From assembly GCA_003567475.1 (NCBI GenBank), contig PWZL01000012.1, forward strand, positions 69,290 through 129,751: a stretch of DNA of 60,462 bases, read 5' to 3'. This DNA comes from Gammaproteobacteria bacterium (GTDB taxonomy: Bacteria; Pseudomonadota; Gammaproteobacteria; Steroidobacterales; PWYM01). Shown piece after piece: positions 1-8,035 of the stretch. The position numbers and the translations under genes were made by a program. The notes under the pieces are model-generated. The model saw only the letters and a program-made list of their open reading frames with translations, was not told where the DNA came from and ran no database searches. The first letter of the stretch is position 1, and every line of letters starts with the position of its first letter.

Positions 1-38
1 TGAGCTCCGGCGGCCCATTCTCCAGGCAGTAGGAAAAG

Positions 39-54
39 TTGCACGCGCGTGCAA
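39..54. promoter_or_regulatory. LacI-family operator, site A
   Basis: This is the perfect 16-bp palindrome TTGCACGCGCGTGCAA, which lies 32 bases before the ATG of the GMC oxidoreductase and just ahead of its ribosome binding site. The same 14-bp core occurs at four other places in the first 12 kb. LacI-family operators are typically palindromes with a central CpG, as here, and a LacI-family gene is encoded at 2976-4016. Assignment to that regulator is an inference. A weak -10-like AATACT at 53-58 overlaps the right edge, so binding would block transcription. Confidence 0.85.
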
Positions 55-86
55 TACTGCGCCCGGGCCGGTTTGCAGGACGTCTG

Positions 87-1598
87 ATGAGCGAATGGGA
101 CACTCTGGTCGTCGGTGGCGGCACGGCAGGCTGTGTGCTGGCCGCGCGTCTGTCCGAAGATCCGCGCGAGCGAGTGCTGCTGCTCGAGGCCGGCCCCGAT
201 TTCGGTGCCGTGGCCGCCGGTGGCTGGCCTGAAGCGCTGCTCTCGCCGGTGTATGGCGGTGCGGATACCGGTTATGACTGGGGTCTGACCGCCGATATCG
301 GTGGTCAGACCCGGGCGTATCTGCAGGGCCAGGTGATCGGCGGCTCCTCGTCGATCAATGCGACCGGCATCAACTGGGGGCTCGTCGAAGACTACGACCG
401 CTGGGCCGCTCTGGGTCTTCCGGGCTGGGACTTCGATGGCATGTGCCCGTGGCTGCAGCGCGTGGAAGGCCTGCAGGGCGATGCGCCGGGTGACCCGGAA
501 CGGGGTCGGGCAGGCTGCCTCCCGGTGCAGCGCCTCCCCGAGGCCTCTTCCGGCTGGCAGCCCGCGCTGATCGCCGCCATGACGGCATCCGGTTTGCCCG
601 CGGCGGACATCGGCGGGCCGCGCGCGGCCGAGGGCTATGGCATGCCCACGGTCAACGTGCTCGATGGCCGGCGTGTCACTGCGGCCGAGGCCTACCTCGA
701 CCCCGCCCGGGGCCGCAGTCACCTGGAAATCCGCGGGGATGCGCGCGTGCTGCGGCTGCTATGGCGGACAGGCACCGTGCATGGCGTCGTGCTGCAGCGG
801 CCGGATGGCACCGAAGAGACGATTTCCGCGGCCCGCGTCGTGCTCTGCGCCGGCGCCTTCGGCACCCCCCTTTTGCTGCAGCGTTCCGGCATCGGTGCTG
901 CGCAGCATCTGGCGCCGTTGCTCGGGGCAGGGACGCGGCTGCACGATCTGCCAGGCGTGGGCTGCAACCTGCGCGATCACTACGGCGCACGGATCTTCCA
1001 CCAGGGCGGACGGCTGGCCGCCGCCATGGCGCCGACGTTCCAGGCACTCACCGCCCGCGTCAAGAGTTCGCGCCAGCTCAGCGCCTATGACCTGAACCTG
1101 TTTTGCGTGCTGTCCTGGCAGGACGGTGTCCCGATGATCCGCTCGAGCCTGTTCGATATCCAGCCGAACGCCCACGGTTCGGTCCGGCTTGCCTCCGCCG
1201 ATCCAGCGGCGGCGCCGATCATTGACACCGGCTTCGGCAGCGACACGCAGCTCGCGCCGCTGGCCAGCGGGGTGGCCTGGCTGCGGCGGCTCGCCTCCCG
1301 CCCCGAGCTCGGCGAGTGGTTCGGCCAGGAAGCCGCCCCCGGGCTGGCGATCAGCGATGCGGCGCTGTATCCCTGGCTACGCGCCAACCTGTGCTTTTTT
1401 CACCATGCCGTGGGCACGTGTCGCATGGGTGCCGCGGATGACCCCATGGCGGTCACCGATGGACAGGGCCGCGTCCGCGGCTTCGACAATCTCGTGATCG
1501 GCGACGCCTCGCTGATGCCGGACATCCCCCGAGGGATGATCAACCTCAGTGTCTACGCCGTCGCGGAGAAAATTGCCGCGGCCCAACGACGCGTCTGA
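87..1598 (+). CDS. GMC-family FAD-dependent oxidoreductase
   Basis: The 503-residue protein belongs to the glucose-methanol-choline oxidoreductase family, which oxidises alcohol groups using FAD. The FAD-binding GxGxxG is at residues 10-15, with the ribose-binding Glu34 after strand 2. The GGSSSINATGINWG signature is near residue 85, GTPLLLQRSGIG is in the middle, and the catalytic His is probably H440 in HAVGTCRMG. A partner Asn lies in the MINLSVYAVAEK tail. ATG 87 is chosen because AGGA ends 6 bases upstream; the earlier in-frame TTG at 39 lies inside the operator. The substrate cannot be read from sequence. Its operator ties it to the adjacent glycoside-like locus, and some family members oxidise sugar hydroxyls. 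Confidence 0.93.
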   Translation: MSEWDTLVVGGGTAGCVLAARLSEDPRERVLLLEAGPDFGAVAAGGWPEALLSPVYGGADTGYDWGLTADIGGQTRAYLQGQVIGGSSSINATGINWGLVEDYDRWAALGLPGWDFDGMCPWLQRVEGLQGDAPGDPERGRAGCLPVQRLPEASSGWQPALIAAMTASGLPAADIGGPRAAEGYGMPTVNVLDGRRVTAAEAYLDPARGRSHLEIRGDARVLRLLWRTGTVHGVVLQRPDGTEETISAARVVLCAGAFGTPLLLQRSGIGAAQHLAPLLGAGTRLHDLPGVGCNLRDHYGARIFHQGGRLAAAMAPTFQALTARVKSSRQLSAYDLNLFCVLSWQDGVPMIRSSLFDIQPNAHGSVRLASADPAAAPIIDTGFGSDTQLAPLASGVAWLRRLASRPELGEWFGQEAAPGLAISDAALYPWLRANLCFFHHAVGTCRMGAADDPMAVTDGQGRVRGFDNLVIGDASLMPDIPRGMINLSVYAVAEKIAAAQRRV

Positions 1599-1608
1599 CC
1601 CTGTCCGC

Positions 1609-2979
1609 TCAGGACACCTGCAGCCGCTCTGCCTCCGTGATGGCGCCCCGGTAGGGCCTCAGCCCCAGCGACAGTGCCAGCAATGCCGGTACCCCCGTCA
1701 CGATGCTGGCCAGGGCCAGGGAGTGATGGATCCGTCCCGGATCCCCGAATACATAATCGGTGAACAGGGCGACCAGCGTGGCACCGAACCCCAGTCCGGT
1801 GACATTGATCGCCAGCAGAAACACCGCGGCCACCTGGCCGCGCAGCTGGTTCGGCGTCACCAGCGTGAACGCCGCCACGTTCGAGCCCTGGGGAAAGGTC
1901 AGGAAGAACACCAGGCCGGTGATCAGCAGAAACGCCAGGCGCACATCGCCGACCAGCGGCGCAGCCACGCCCAGCGGCAGCGCCACGCAGATGGCGTGCA
2001 CGGCAGTGCGCAAGGGGGCATCGCGACGCCCATGCCGGGCGAGCACGTCACACCACAGGCTGCCAACCAGGATGCCGCTCACCCCGCCGACCAGCGCGGC
2101 CGCGCCGAAGAACTGCCCGACCTCGCCGGCCGAAAGCCCGTGCACCCGCATGAAAAAGACCGCCACCCATGACATGTAGCCCGAGCCGAACATTGCCGAC
2201 AGCGACAGCCCGGCCAGCAGTGGCAGGTAGACGCCCCGGCGCGCCGACAGCCAGCGCAGCGTCTCGGTCAGTGGTAGCCCCGACCGCGCACTGGCCCCGG
2301 CGAGCAGGCCGGTGCGCCGTGGCTCGCGCACCGTCAGCCACACCCAGAGTGCCAGTGGCAGCCCCGGCAATCCCGTGATCAGGAACACCAGTTGCCAGCT
2401 GCGGACTTCGCCCAACACCGGCAGCGTGACCGAGCCGACCTCGCTTGCAAACGAAACAACCCAGCCGCCGATGAAGAACGCCAGCGCCGTGCCCAGTGGC
2501 GCGCCGAGCATCAGTACCGCGTAGGCGCGCGCCAGTCGGTGTCGCGGAAAGTAGTCGCTGACCATCGAATAGGCTGCCGGCATGAGCGTCGCCTCCCCGA
2601 CACCCAGCCCCATCCGCGCAATGAACAGCTGGAAGTACGTCTGCGCGAGGCCACAGGCGCTGGCCATCACCGCCCAGAAGCCGGCACCGACACTGATAAT
2701 GTTGCGGCGCGAATACCGGTCGGCCAGACGGCCAAACGGCACGCCGAGTGTGCTGTAGAACAGCGCGAAGGCCAGCCCCTGCAGCAGGCTCACGCCAGTG
2801 TCGGTGATCCCTAGATCGACCTTCAGCTGCTCCACCACCAGCGAGATGATGACCCGGTCGAGGAAGGAGTTGATGTAGAGAAACATCAGCATCGCCACCA
2901 CATACCAGGTATAGGCTGAAACCTGCTGGGTGTGTAGGCTCTGCGCCAGGCTGCCGTCGGCGCCTGCCGGTGGGCTCAT
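1609..2979 (-). CDS. MFS permease, Spinster-like
   Basis: The 456-residue inner-membrane protein has about 12 hydrophobic segments. The MFS motif between helices 2 and 3 is GRLADRYSRR (residues 83-92), and the N-terminus reads FLYINSFLDRVIISLVVEQL, as in Spinster-like proteobacterial permeases. Its ATG overlaps the TGA of the LacI gene (ATGA), so the two are probably translationally coupled. It is the last gene of a leftward operon that starts after operator site B. A longer reading from 3141 was rejected because it would run far back into the regulator gene. The likely role is moving the inducing compound, or a breakdown product, across the inner membrane. The substrate is unknown. Confidence 0.9.
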   Translation of the reverse strand: MSPPAGADGSLAQSLHTQQVSAYTWYVVAMLMFLYINSFLDRVIISLVVEQLKVDLGITDTGVSLLQGLAFALFYSTLGVPFGRLADRYSRRNIISVGAGFWAVMASACGLAQTYFQLFIARMGLGVGEATLMPAAYSMVSDYFPRHRLARAYAVLMLGAPLGTALAFFIGGWVVSFASEVGSVTLPVLGEVRSWQLVFLITGLPGLPLALWVWLTVREPRRTGLLAGASARSGLPLTETLRWLSARRGVYLPLLAGLSLSAMFGSGYMSWVAVFFMRVHGLSAGEVGQFFGAAALVGGVSGILVGSLWCDVLARHGRRDAPLRTAVHAICVALPLGVAAPLVGDVRLAFLLITGLVFFLTFPQGSNVAAFTLVTPNQLRGQVAAVFLLAINVTGLGFGATLVALFTDYVFGDPGRIHHSLALASIVTGVPALLALSLGLRPYRGAITEAERLQVS

Positions 2980-4016
2980 GGCTGCGGCAGGGTGGTGCCG
3001 CGGGGAATCAACGGACAGTCGAGCAGCAGCGTCTGCGCGGGCGTGTCCGGTGATTCCACACGCTGCAGCAGCGCGTCGGCCGCGTGTGATACGAGTTCGG
3101 CAATGGGCAGCCGCGCGGTGGTCAGCGCATGCGAGCGCCATGCGGCTGCCGGGATGTCACTGAACCCGATCACCGAAAGCGCTTCCGGTACGCGCAGTCC
3201 GAGTTCCAGCCGCGCAGCATCCACGACGCCCAGCGCCATCGGGTCGGCGATGCAGAACACCGCATCCGGGGGGCTAGCGCTGCGCAGCAGCCGCAATCCC
3301 GCGGCATACCCGCCCGCATAGCTGTACTGACCGTATTCAACCTGCACGCTGACGCCCTCGGCGCGGAGCATGCGCTCCATGAAACAGCGGGCCCGCTCGC
3401 TCAGTGGTTCGCCGGCATAGCCCTCGATCAGGGCGACCCGCCGGCGACCCTCGGCAAGCAGTCGCTCCGCAATTTCCAGCCCGAGTCGATCGCTGCGGAT
3501 CCACACATGCGAGGCGATCCCGTCCAGCGCGGTGTCGGCGCCGCGGTCGATAACCACCAGCGGCATGCCGTCGCGGACACAGCGTTCAGCGAGCGCCAGC
3601 GAAGGGCTGCAGGACACCAGCACCGCACCGTCCGGCTGATACTGGAACACCGACTCCAGTACCTCGTCCACTCCTTGGGCGCCCTCGACCGCCAGCAGGA
3701 GCGTCTGGTAACCGCGCTCCTGGAAATGGCGGTTGAACATCCCGAGCATGTCGGTGAAGAAAGGATTTCTCAGCTGCGCCATGACCAGCGCGATCAGTCG
3801 GGTCTGGCGAGTCATCAGACTGCGCGCCATCAGGTTGGGCTGATAGCCCAGCTCGGCCGCCGCCGCCATGACTTTGTCGCGGGTCTTCTCCGAAATACTC
3901 GCACCAGGTGTGAGTGCGCGGGACACCGCAGAGCGGGAAACGCCGGCGAGCCGGGCCACATCGCTTGCCGTGATGCGCCTGCTGGGCCGCGATGGGACGC
4001 CGTGCTCGCCGCTCAT
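2976..4016 (-). CDS. LacI-family transcriptional regulator
   Basis: The 346-residue protein has an N-terminal helix-turn-helix (residues 17-36, ASDVARLAGVSRSAVSRAL). A hinge helix follows (YQPNLMARSLMTR, about 58-70), then a periplasmic-binding-protein-like ligand domain (LIALVMAQLRNPFF to the C-terminus). Length and layout are standard for the family. It is the third gene of a leftward four-gene operon (small coiled-coil protein, methyltransferase, regulator, MFS permease) that begins next to operator site B, so it would control its own expression. Five identical palindromes with a central CpG in the flanking genes make it the likely local repressor. The effector is unknown but is probably a sugar-like catabolic intermediate. 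Confidence 0.95.
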   Translation of the reverse strand: MSGEHGVPSRPSRRITASDVARLAGVSRSAVSRALTPGASISEKTRDKVMAAAAELGYQPNLMARSLMTRQTRLIALVMAQLRNPFFTDMLGMFNRHFQERGYQTLLLAVEGAQGVDEVLESVFQYQPDGAVLVSCSPSLALAERCVRDGMPLVVIDRGADTALDGIASHVWIRSDRLGLEIAERLLAEGRRRVALIEGYAGEPLSERARCFMERMLRAEGVSVQVEYGQYSYAGGYAAGLRLLRSASPPDAVFCIADPMALGVVDAARLELGLRVPEALSVIGFSDIPAAAWRSHALTTARLPIAELVSHAADALLQRVESPDTPAQTLLLDCPLIPRGTTLPQP

Positions 4017-4034
4017 CGCAACGCCGTCAGCCGC

Positions 4035-5204
4035 TCAACGTACCGCCGAACAAAGGTACCAGCTGCCCATCGCCAGTCTGCCGTCAGGGTTGGCAATGTC
4101 ATCGAGTTCAGGCTCCAGGCGGGTCATGGCAGGAGTATAGCTGCGGAACCCGGTCATGATGTCCGCGGGCGCGAATCCCGACTCGGCGGCGATACGCCCG
4201 AAATCCAGGCGCCCGACCCCGGCCATGAACGGCTCGTTGTTGTAGTGGGATTCGAAGTCCGCACGCACCTGTTCCCACAGGCCAAGCTGGTCGTAGCGCG
4301 CTGGCACTTCCAGATGCACCATCACCCCGCCCGGACGCAGCAGCCGGTGGCTCTCGCGGAAGATCCGTCGCACAGCGGCGGCCGAGGTTTCGTGCAGGGT
4401 CACCGCTGACACCACCAGGTCGAAGTGCCCGTCGGGGTAGTCGGTATGCTCGGCATTCTGCTGCGAAAAATGTATCGCCGCCCCGATGTGTTCAGCGCGC
4501 GCATGCGCATAGCGCAACATCGGAGCGGCAATGTCGATCGCGTGCACTTCTGCCGCAGGAAAGTCCTCCTGCAGCGCGACGGTGGTGTGGCCGACGGCGC
4601 AACCGAGATCGAGTAACCGGTGGACCTCCAGATCCGGATAGCTCGAGATCACATGCGAGGCCAGGGTGTGTCCACGGCCGTCGTTCTTCCAGCCGCCGTT
4701 GCGCCAGACATGATAGGTGGAGGCGTAGCGGTCATACATGGCGCCGGGCCGCAGGTCGTCGTCGCTGCGCTCGGCATGATAGCTGCCGGTCATGCGATGA
4801 TGGTCGAAGGCAGCGATGTAGCGTGGAACGGGCAGCGCCGGGTCCAGGCGCAGTGAGCCGCGCGGCTCATGCAGCCGGTCTCGGGCCGCGGCCAGGTCGG
4901 CATACTGCCGGTCGACGCTCTCGCCGATCGTCTGCCAGAGCATGTCCTGATACAGGCGCTGCAGCGTAAGCCACACCTGGTGGTAGGGCTCAGCCTCGAG
5001 CGCGTCGCGCACTTCGGCGCTTTGGGTCGGCAGCCGACCCAGGTGGGCAGCGATCCGTGGCGCAACAACCTCGTTGCACAGGCGTCGGTCCAGCGGATCC
5101 ATCTCCTGCATCAGGTGCATGCGCATGTCGACAAGAAAAGACTCCAGGGCCTGCTCGTCATGTGTGGCCTGGGGCATCAACGCATGGCCCATTCGTTGCG
5201 ACAT
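4035..5204 (-). CDS. SAM-dependent methyltransferase, copy 1
   Basis: The 389-residue protein has an unrecognised, probably helical N-terminal domain (about 15-115). A conserved linker (RGSLRLDP...MTGSYHAE...GAMYDRY) follows, then a class I Rossmann methyltransferase domain. Motif I is LLDLGCAVGH (197-206) and the acidic ribose-binding residue is D224 in HAIDIAAPMLRYAHARA. It is clearly paralogous to the protein at 9808-10953 over its whole length, including the N-terminal domain. AAGGAG lies 10 bases before the ATG. It sits between a small coiled-coil gene (44-base gap) and the LacI gene (18-base gap). The methyl acceptor is unknown. Location in a catabolic regulon suggests a small-molecule substrate, but this is inference. 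Confidence 0.88.
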   Translation of the reverse strand: MSQRMGHALMPQATHDEQALESFLVDMRMHLMQEMDPLDRRLCNEVVAPRIAAHLGRLPTQSAEVRDALEAEPYHQVWLTLQRLYQDMLWQTIGESVDRQYADLAAARDRLHEPRGSLRLDPALPVPRYIAAFDHHRMTGSYHAERSDDDLRPGAMYDRYASTYHVWRNGGWKNDGRGHTLASHVISSYPDLEVHRLLDLGCAVGHTTVALQEDFPAAEVHAIDIAAPMLRYAHARAEHIGAAIHFSQQNAEHTDYPDGHFDLVVSAVTLHETSAAAVRRIFRESHRLLRPGGVMVHLEVPARYDQLGLWEQVRADFESHYNNEPFMAGVGRLDFGRIAAESGFAPADIMTGFRSYTPAMTRLEPELDDIANPDGRLAMGSWYLCSAVR

Positions 5205-5248
5205 CTGCGGGATCTCCTTACTTCACTGTCCTGTGCGGGGGTGGCTGC

Positions 5249-5617
5249 TCAGCCCTTCGGTTCGCTCTGAACCTCGTCCATGATGGTCTGATAGGCCCGT
5301 CCTTCGGCGCTGAGCTCCTCCGGCGGCAGTCGCTCGTTGATGGCACGCATGACATGGCGGAGGATGCGCTGACGGGTCGCCTGGCGATACTCGCGGGCGG
5401 CGGCATCGGGGACGAACGCGTCCACTGCCGCGGGCCCGACCGGCAGGCCGGCGCCGTCGAGCAGGCGTTCGTGGGCATCCAGGCGCTCGCGCAGCACGCT
5501 GACTTCAGCCGTCAGCGCCATCACCATCGACAGCAGTGTTTCCTGCACGGGATCCCCGAGGAACACCGTGTGATCGCCGGCGGCGCGGCCGAGGGGCTGG
5601 CGGGCAGCTTGGGTCAT
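5249..5617 (-). CDS. small coiled-coil protein, copy 1 (methyltransferase partner)
   Basis: This 122-residue protein matches no family I recognise. Residues about 28-52 (LLSMVMALTAEVSVLRERLD) look like an amphipathic coiled coil. They match the protein at 10950-11264 closely (AMTMALASEVAVLRERLD), as does the following ...AFVPDAAAREYRQATRQRIL segment. Each copy sits directly beside one copy of the same methyltransferase, so the pair is a duplicated module, and a protein-protein contact is plausible. It is the first gene of the operon, and operator site B lies 48 bases upstream. There is no signal peptide or membrane segment. Confidence 0.82.
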   Translation of the reverse strand: MTQAARQPLGRAAGDHTVFLGDPVQETLLSMVMALTAEVSVLRERLDAHERLLDGAGLPVGPAAVDAFVPDAAAREYRQATRQRILRHVMRAINERLPPEELSAEGRAYQTIMDEVQSEPKG

Positions 5618-5664
5618 CCTGAGATCACTCCGTGCGGCTGTATTTCAGACTCTACAAAAGCGTT

Positions 5665-5680
5665 TTGCACGCGCGTGCAA
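5665..5680. promoter_or_regulatory. LacI-family operator, site B
   Basis: A second perfect copy of TTGCACGCGCGTGCAA lies upstream of the leftward operon small protein–methyltransferase–lacI–MFS. Read leftward, TTGCAC at 5680-5675 could serve as a -35 element, followed after 18 bases by the weak -10-like TGTAGA, which would put the operator on the core promoter. The operator assignment is strong from repetition; the promoter reading is tentative. Confidence 0.85.
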
Positions 5681-5725
5681 TTTTAGCATGCCACCCACCG
5701 CCGACACAATGTGACCCCACGCGGC

Positions 5726-6403
5726 TCAGTCGAGCGTGACCGGTTCGACCGGATGCGATGAGCGCACCGCATCGAGGTCAGTGACCGCGAAGGTCCTGTT
5801 GCGACAGGCGGCGTGCTCCAGGCAGCGCAGCATCAGCGTCGCGACGTCGGCGCGCTGAACCGCGCCCAGCGTCCTGGGGTCGTCCACCAGTACCGCCCGT
5901 CCGGTGGGCTCGCCGGCCTGCAGGTGCCCAGGGCGCAGGATGGTCCAGGTCAGGCCGGACGCCTTGAGGTGCGCCTCGGCCAGCGTTTTCTTCTCGGCCA
6001 GCGAGCCCAGGATGGCGAGCACCGGGGGCGGCAGAGCAGACCGACTGTCGCCGGCACCCACCGTGGTGAGCAGCAGGAAGTGAGCGGCACCCCGGGCGTG
6101 CGCCGCATCGATCGCGTTGCGGTTGCCTTCCCAGTCCACCCGCCCGTCGCCGCCCGGCTTACCGCCGAGCACACTGACGAACAGTGCGCCGACAGGTACG
6201 GCGGCGAGGCTCTCGGCCAGCGCGTCGGCGTCCAGCGCATCGGCGCGCAGAATCGTCGCCCCGGCGTTTTCCGCCGCCAGCGCGTCGCTACCCGGGCGCA
6301 CCACCGCGTACGTCCGGTAGCCGGCGGCCGCAGCGAGTGCCGCCAGCCGCGCACCGATCGGGCTGGTGGCACCGAAAATCACCAGGGCCCTGTGTTCGGT
6401 CAT
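5726..6403 (-). CDS. NAD(P)-binding (NmrA/SDR-a5-like) oxidoreductase
   Basis: The 225-residue atypical short-chain dehydrogenase-like protein has an N-terminal GATSPIG nucleotide-binding loop (residues 11-17). The layout is typical of NmrA-like NAD(P)H-binding proteins: AAHFLLLTTVGAG, then LTWTILRPGHL. There is no classical YxxxK in the usual place, as is common in that subgroup. It follows the GPH transporter gene on the same strand after 35 bases, so both would be transcribed leftward from operator site C. Likely a cytosolic reductase or isomerase on the pathway intermediate; substrate unknown. Confidence 0.82.
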   Translation of the reverse strand: MTEHRALVIFGATSPIGARLAALAAAAGYRTYAVVRPGSDALAAENAGATILRADALDADALAESLAAVPVGALFVSVLGGKPGGDGRVDWEGNRNAIDAAHARGAAHFLLLTTVGAGDSRSALPPPVLAILGSLAEKKTLAEAHLKASGLTWTILRPGHLQAGEPTGRAVLVDDPRTLGAVQRADVATLMLRCLEHAACRNRTFAVTDLDAVRSSHPVEPVTLD

Positions 6404-6438
6404 GGTGCTGTCATCTCCTTCGTCGTGTTGCCCGGTGG

Positions 6439-7914
6439 CTAGGATGGCGCGCCACGGGTGTCGGCCGCCATGGCCGCCAGCCGCTCACGGGTCAGATCAT
6501 AGCGGGTGAGGAAAAACAGGCTCAGCGCCATCATCGTGGCCGGCAACAGCGCAACGCCGAATTGAATGGTGGTCACCGCGGAGCGCGGTTGGCAGGCCAC
6601 CTGGCCTGCGCTGGTCTCGAGGAAGCCGGACAGGCTCAGCAGCAGGCCGAGCAGCAGCGTGGCGAAGGCCGCAGAGCCCTTCTCGATGGTGCTCCATACC
6701 CCGGCGTAGATGCCCTCGCGCTTCTGACCGGTCAGATGGAAGTCGTATTCGATGGTGTCGGGCAGCATGGAGACGCCCAGCATGATCAGTCCGCCGGCTG
6801 ACAACCCGATCAGAAAAGCCAGGGTCAGCACCAGGCTCAACCCGCCCAGCGTCGCCGCCAGCAGGCCAAGGTCGAAGACGATAAACATGAGCGTAGCGGT
6901 GATGAACGCCTGCTTCTTGCCGGCCGCACGGGCATAGCGCAGCCACGCCGGCAAGGACAGGATCGTCCCCAGCGAGAACAGCCCGAAGAACATGCCCAGC
7001 TGAGCGCCAGTCATCTGTACGACGTACTGCGCGAAGAACGCCAACGAGGCCGAGAACGCGGTGACCCCCGTGAGCTGCAGCATCTTGGTCGCCACCAGCA
7101 ACACGAACGGGCGGTTGGCCAGAGTACTCAGCACCTGCTTGAAGAACGCCTGCGGCTGCGCGGAGCGCTCGGTGAAACGGGCCTGCCGCGTGCCAAGAAA
7201 GCTGAAGAACATGGAGGCAAACACCACGACGCCCAGCACCGCGCCCATGAACCGGAAGCCCTCCGGGGTGCCCACCATCTGTCCGCTCGCGAGCGAACTC
7301 ATGACACAGTCCGCTGTTGCATCCACAGGTCGCAGGACTTCCGCAGTCACCATGGCATCCGCGCCGGCGGCGCTGCCGATGGCCACCAGCACCGGTGCGA
7401 CCGCCGTGCCGATCAGAAGCCCTGTCGAACCGAACAGCGTGCGGAAGGACATCAACCGCGTGCGCTCGTGATAATCGGCGGTCATCTCCGCCGGCATCGA
7501 CAGATAGGGCACGGTGAATACCGTGTAGCTGGTCGCGTAGAGCAGCAGCAGCACGGTATACCAGGCGAGCAGCAGGCTCTGGTTGTCGAGCGTGGGCACG
7601 GAAAACAGCAGATACAGCGACCCCCCACAGAGCGCTGCCCCGAGCACCAGGTAGGGCCGACGGCGACCGATCCGGGTGGCGGTCCGATCGCTCAGGTGAC
7701 CCATCAGCGGATCGGTGAGCAGGTCGTAGATCTTGCTGACGAAGATCAGTGTGCCGGCGACTGCCGGCGATATCCCCAGCACGGTGGTCATGAAAAAGAG
7801 CAGGAAGATGCCGGTCACCCCCATCAGCGTCGCGCTGCCGTTGGTGCCCAGGCCAAAGCCCAGGCACAGGCCCAGCGGGAGGCGCTCGCTTGCGCGTGTG
7901 GGGGCGGCGGCCAT
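6439..7914 (-). CDS. GPH-family sugar:cation symporter (MelB-like MFS)
   Basis: The 491-residue multi-spanning protein carries the hallmark TDPLMGHLSDRTATRIGRRR of glycoside-pentoside-hexuronide symporters after helix 2. The N-terminus reads LGLCLGFGLGTNGSATLM. These proteins import sugars or glycosides with Na+ or H+. Start 7914 is chosen because GGAG sits 5 bases upstream. An ATG at 7947 has no ribosome binding site, and one at 7977 falls inside operator site C. It has about 12 helices, and a longer-than-usual polar segment near the middle explains its size over the typical 460. It is divergent from the glycosidase-like gene at 8036 and followed by the NAD(P)-binding protein. This is the best clue that a glycoside is the imported compound. 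Confidence 0.9.
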   Translation of the reverse strand: MAAAPTRASERLPLGLCLGFGLGTNGSATLMGVTGIFLLFFMTTVLGISPAVAGTLIFVSKIYDLLTDPLMGHLSDRTATRIGRRRPYLVLGAALCGGSLYLLFSVPTLDNQSLLLAWYTVLLLLYATSYTVFTVPYLSMPAEMTADYHERTRLMSFRTLFGSTGLLIGTAVAPVLVAIGSAAGADAMVTAEVLRPVDATADCVMSSLASGQMVGTPEGFRFMGAVLGVVVFASMFFSFLGTRQARFTERSAQPQAFFKQVLSTLANRPFVLLVATKMLQLTGVTAFSASLAFFAQYVVQMTGAQLGMFFGLFSLGTILSLPAWLRYARAAGKKQAFITATLMFIVFDLGLLAATLGGLSLVLTLAFLIGLSAGGLIMLGVSMLPDTIEYDFHLTGQKREGIYAGVWSTIEKGSAAFATLLLGLLLSLSGFLETSAGQVACQPRSAVTTIQFGVALLPATMMALSLFFLTRYDLTRERLAAMAADTRGAPS

Positions 7915-7975
7915 GGCGTCTCCGGTGGACCGCTCAGCCGCGGCCATGCTTGACGGGGATCGGGCGGCTGCTACC

Positions 7976-7991
7976 ATGCACGCGCGTGCAA
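7976..7991. promoter_or_regulatory. LacI-family operator, site C (divergent)
   Basis: ATGCACGCGCGTGCAA has a single mismatch to the perfect palindrome and keeps the 14-bp core. It lies between the leftward GPH transporter (start 7914) and the rightward glycosidase-like gene (start 8036), so one site could control both. The 121-base gap holds no other clear motif. Confidence 0.82.
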
Positions 7992-8035
7992 ATCCCGTCA
8001 AGCCATCCAGGCCGTGCCCGATGCAGGAGTCGCCG

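Noticed and set aside
39-86. N-terminal extension of the GMC oxidoreductase from TTG 39
   Set aside because: The extra 16 residues are encoded by the operator palindrome and lack a ribosome binding site; ATG 87 has AGGA at 6 bases and starts at the FAD fold.
3129-4409. 426-codon plus-strand frame across the LacI gene
   Set aside because: Shadow of the regulator and methyltransferase genes.
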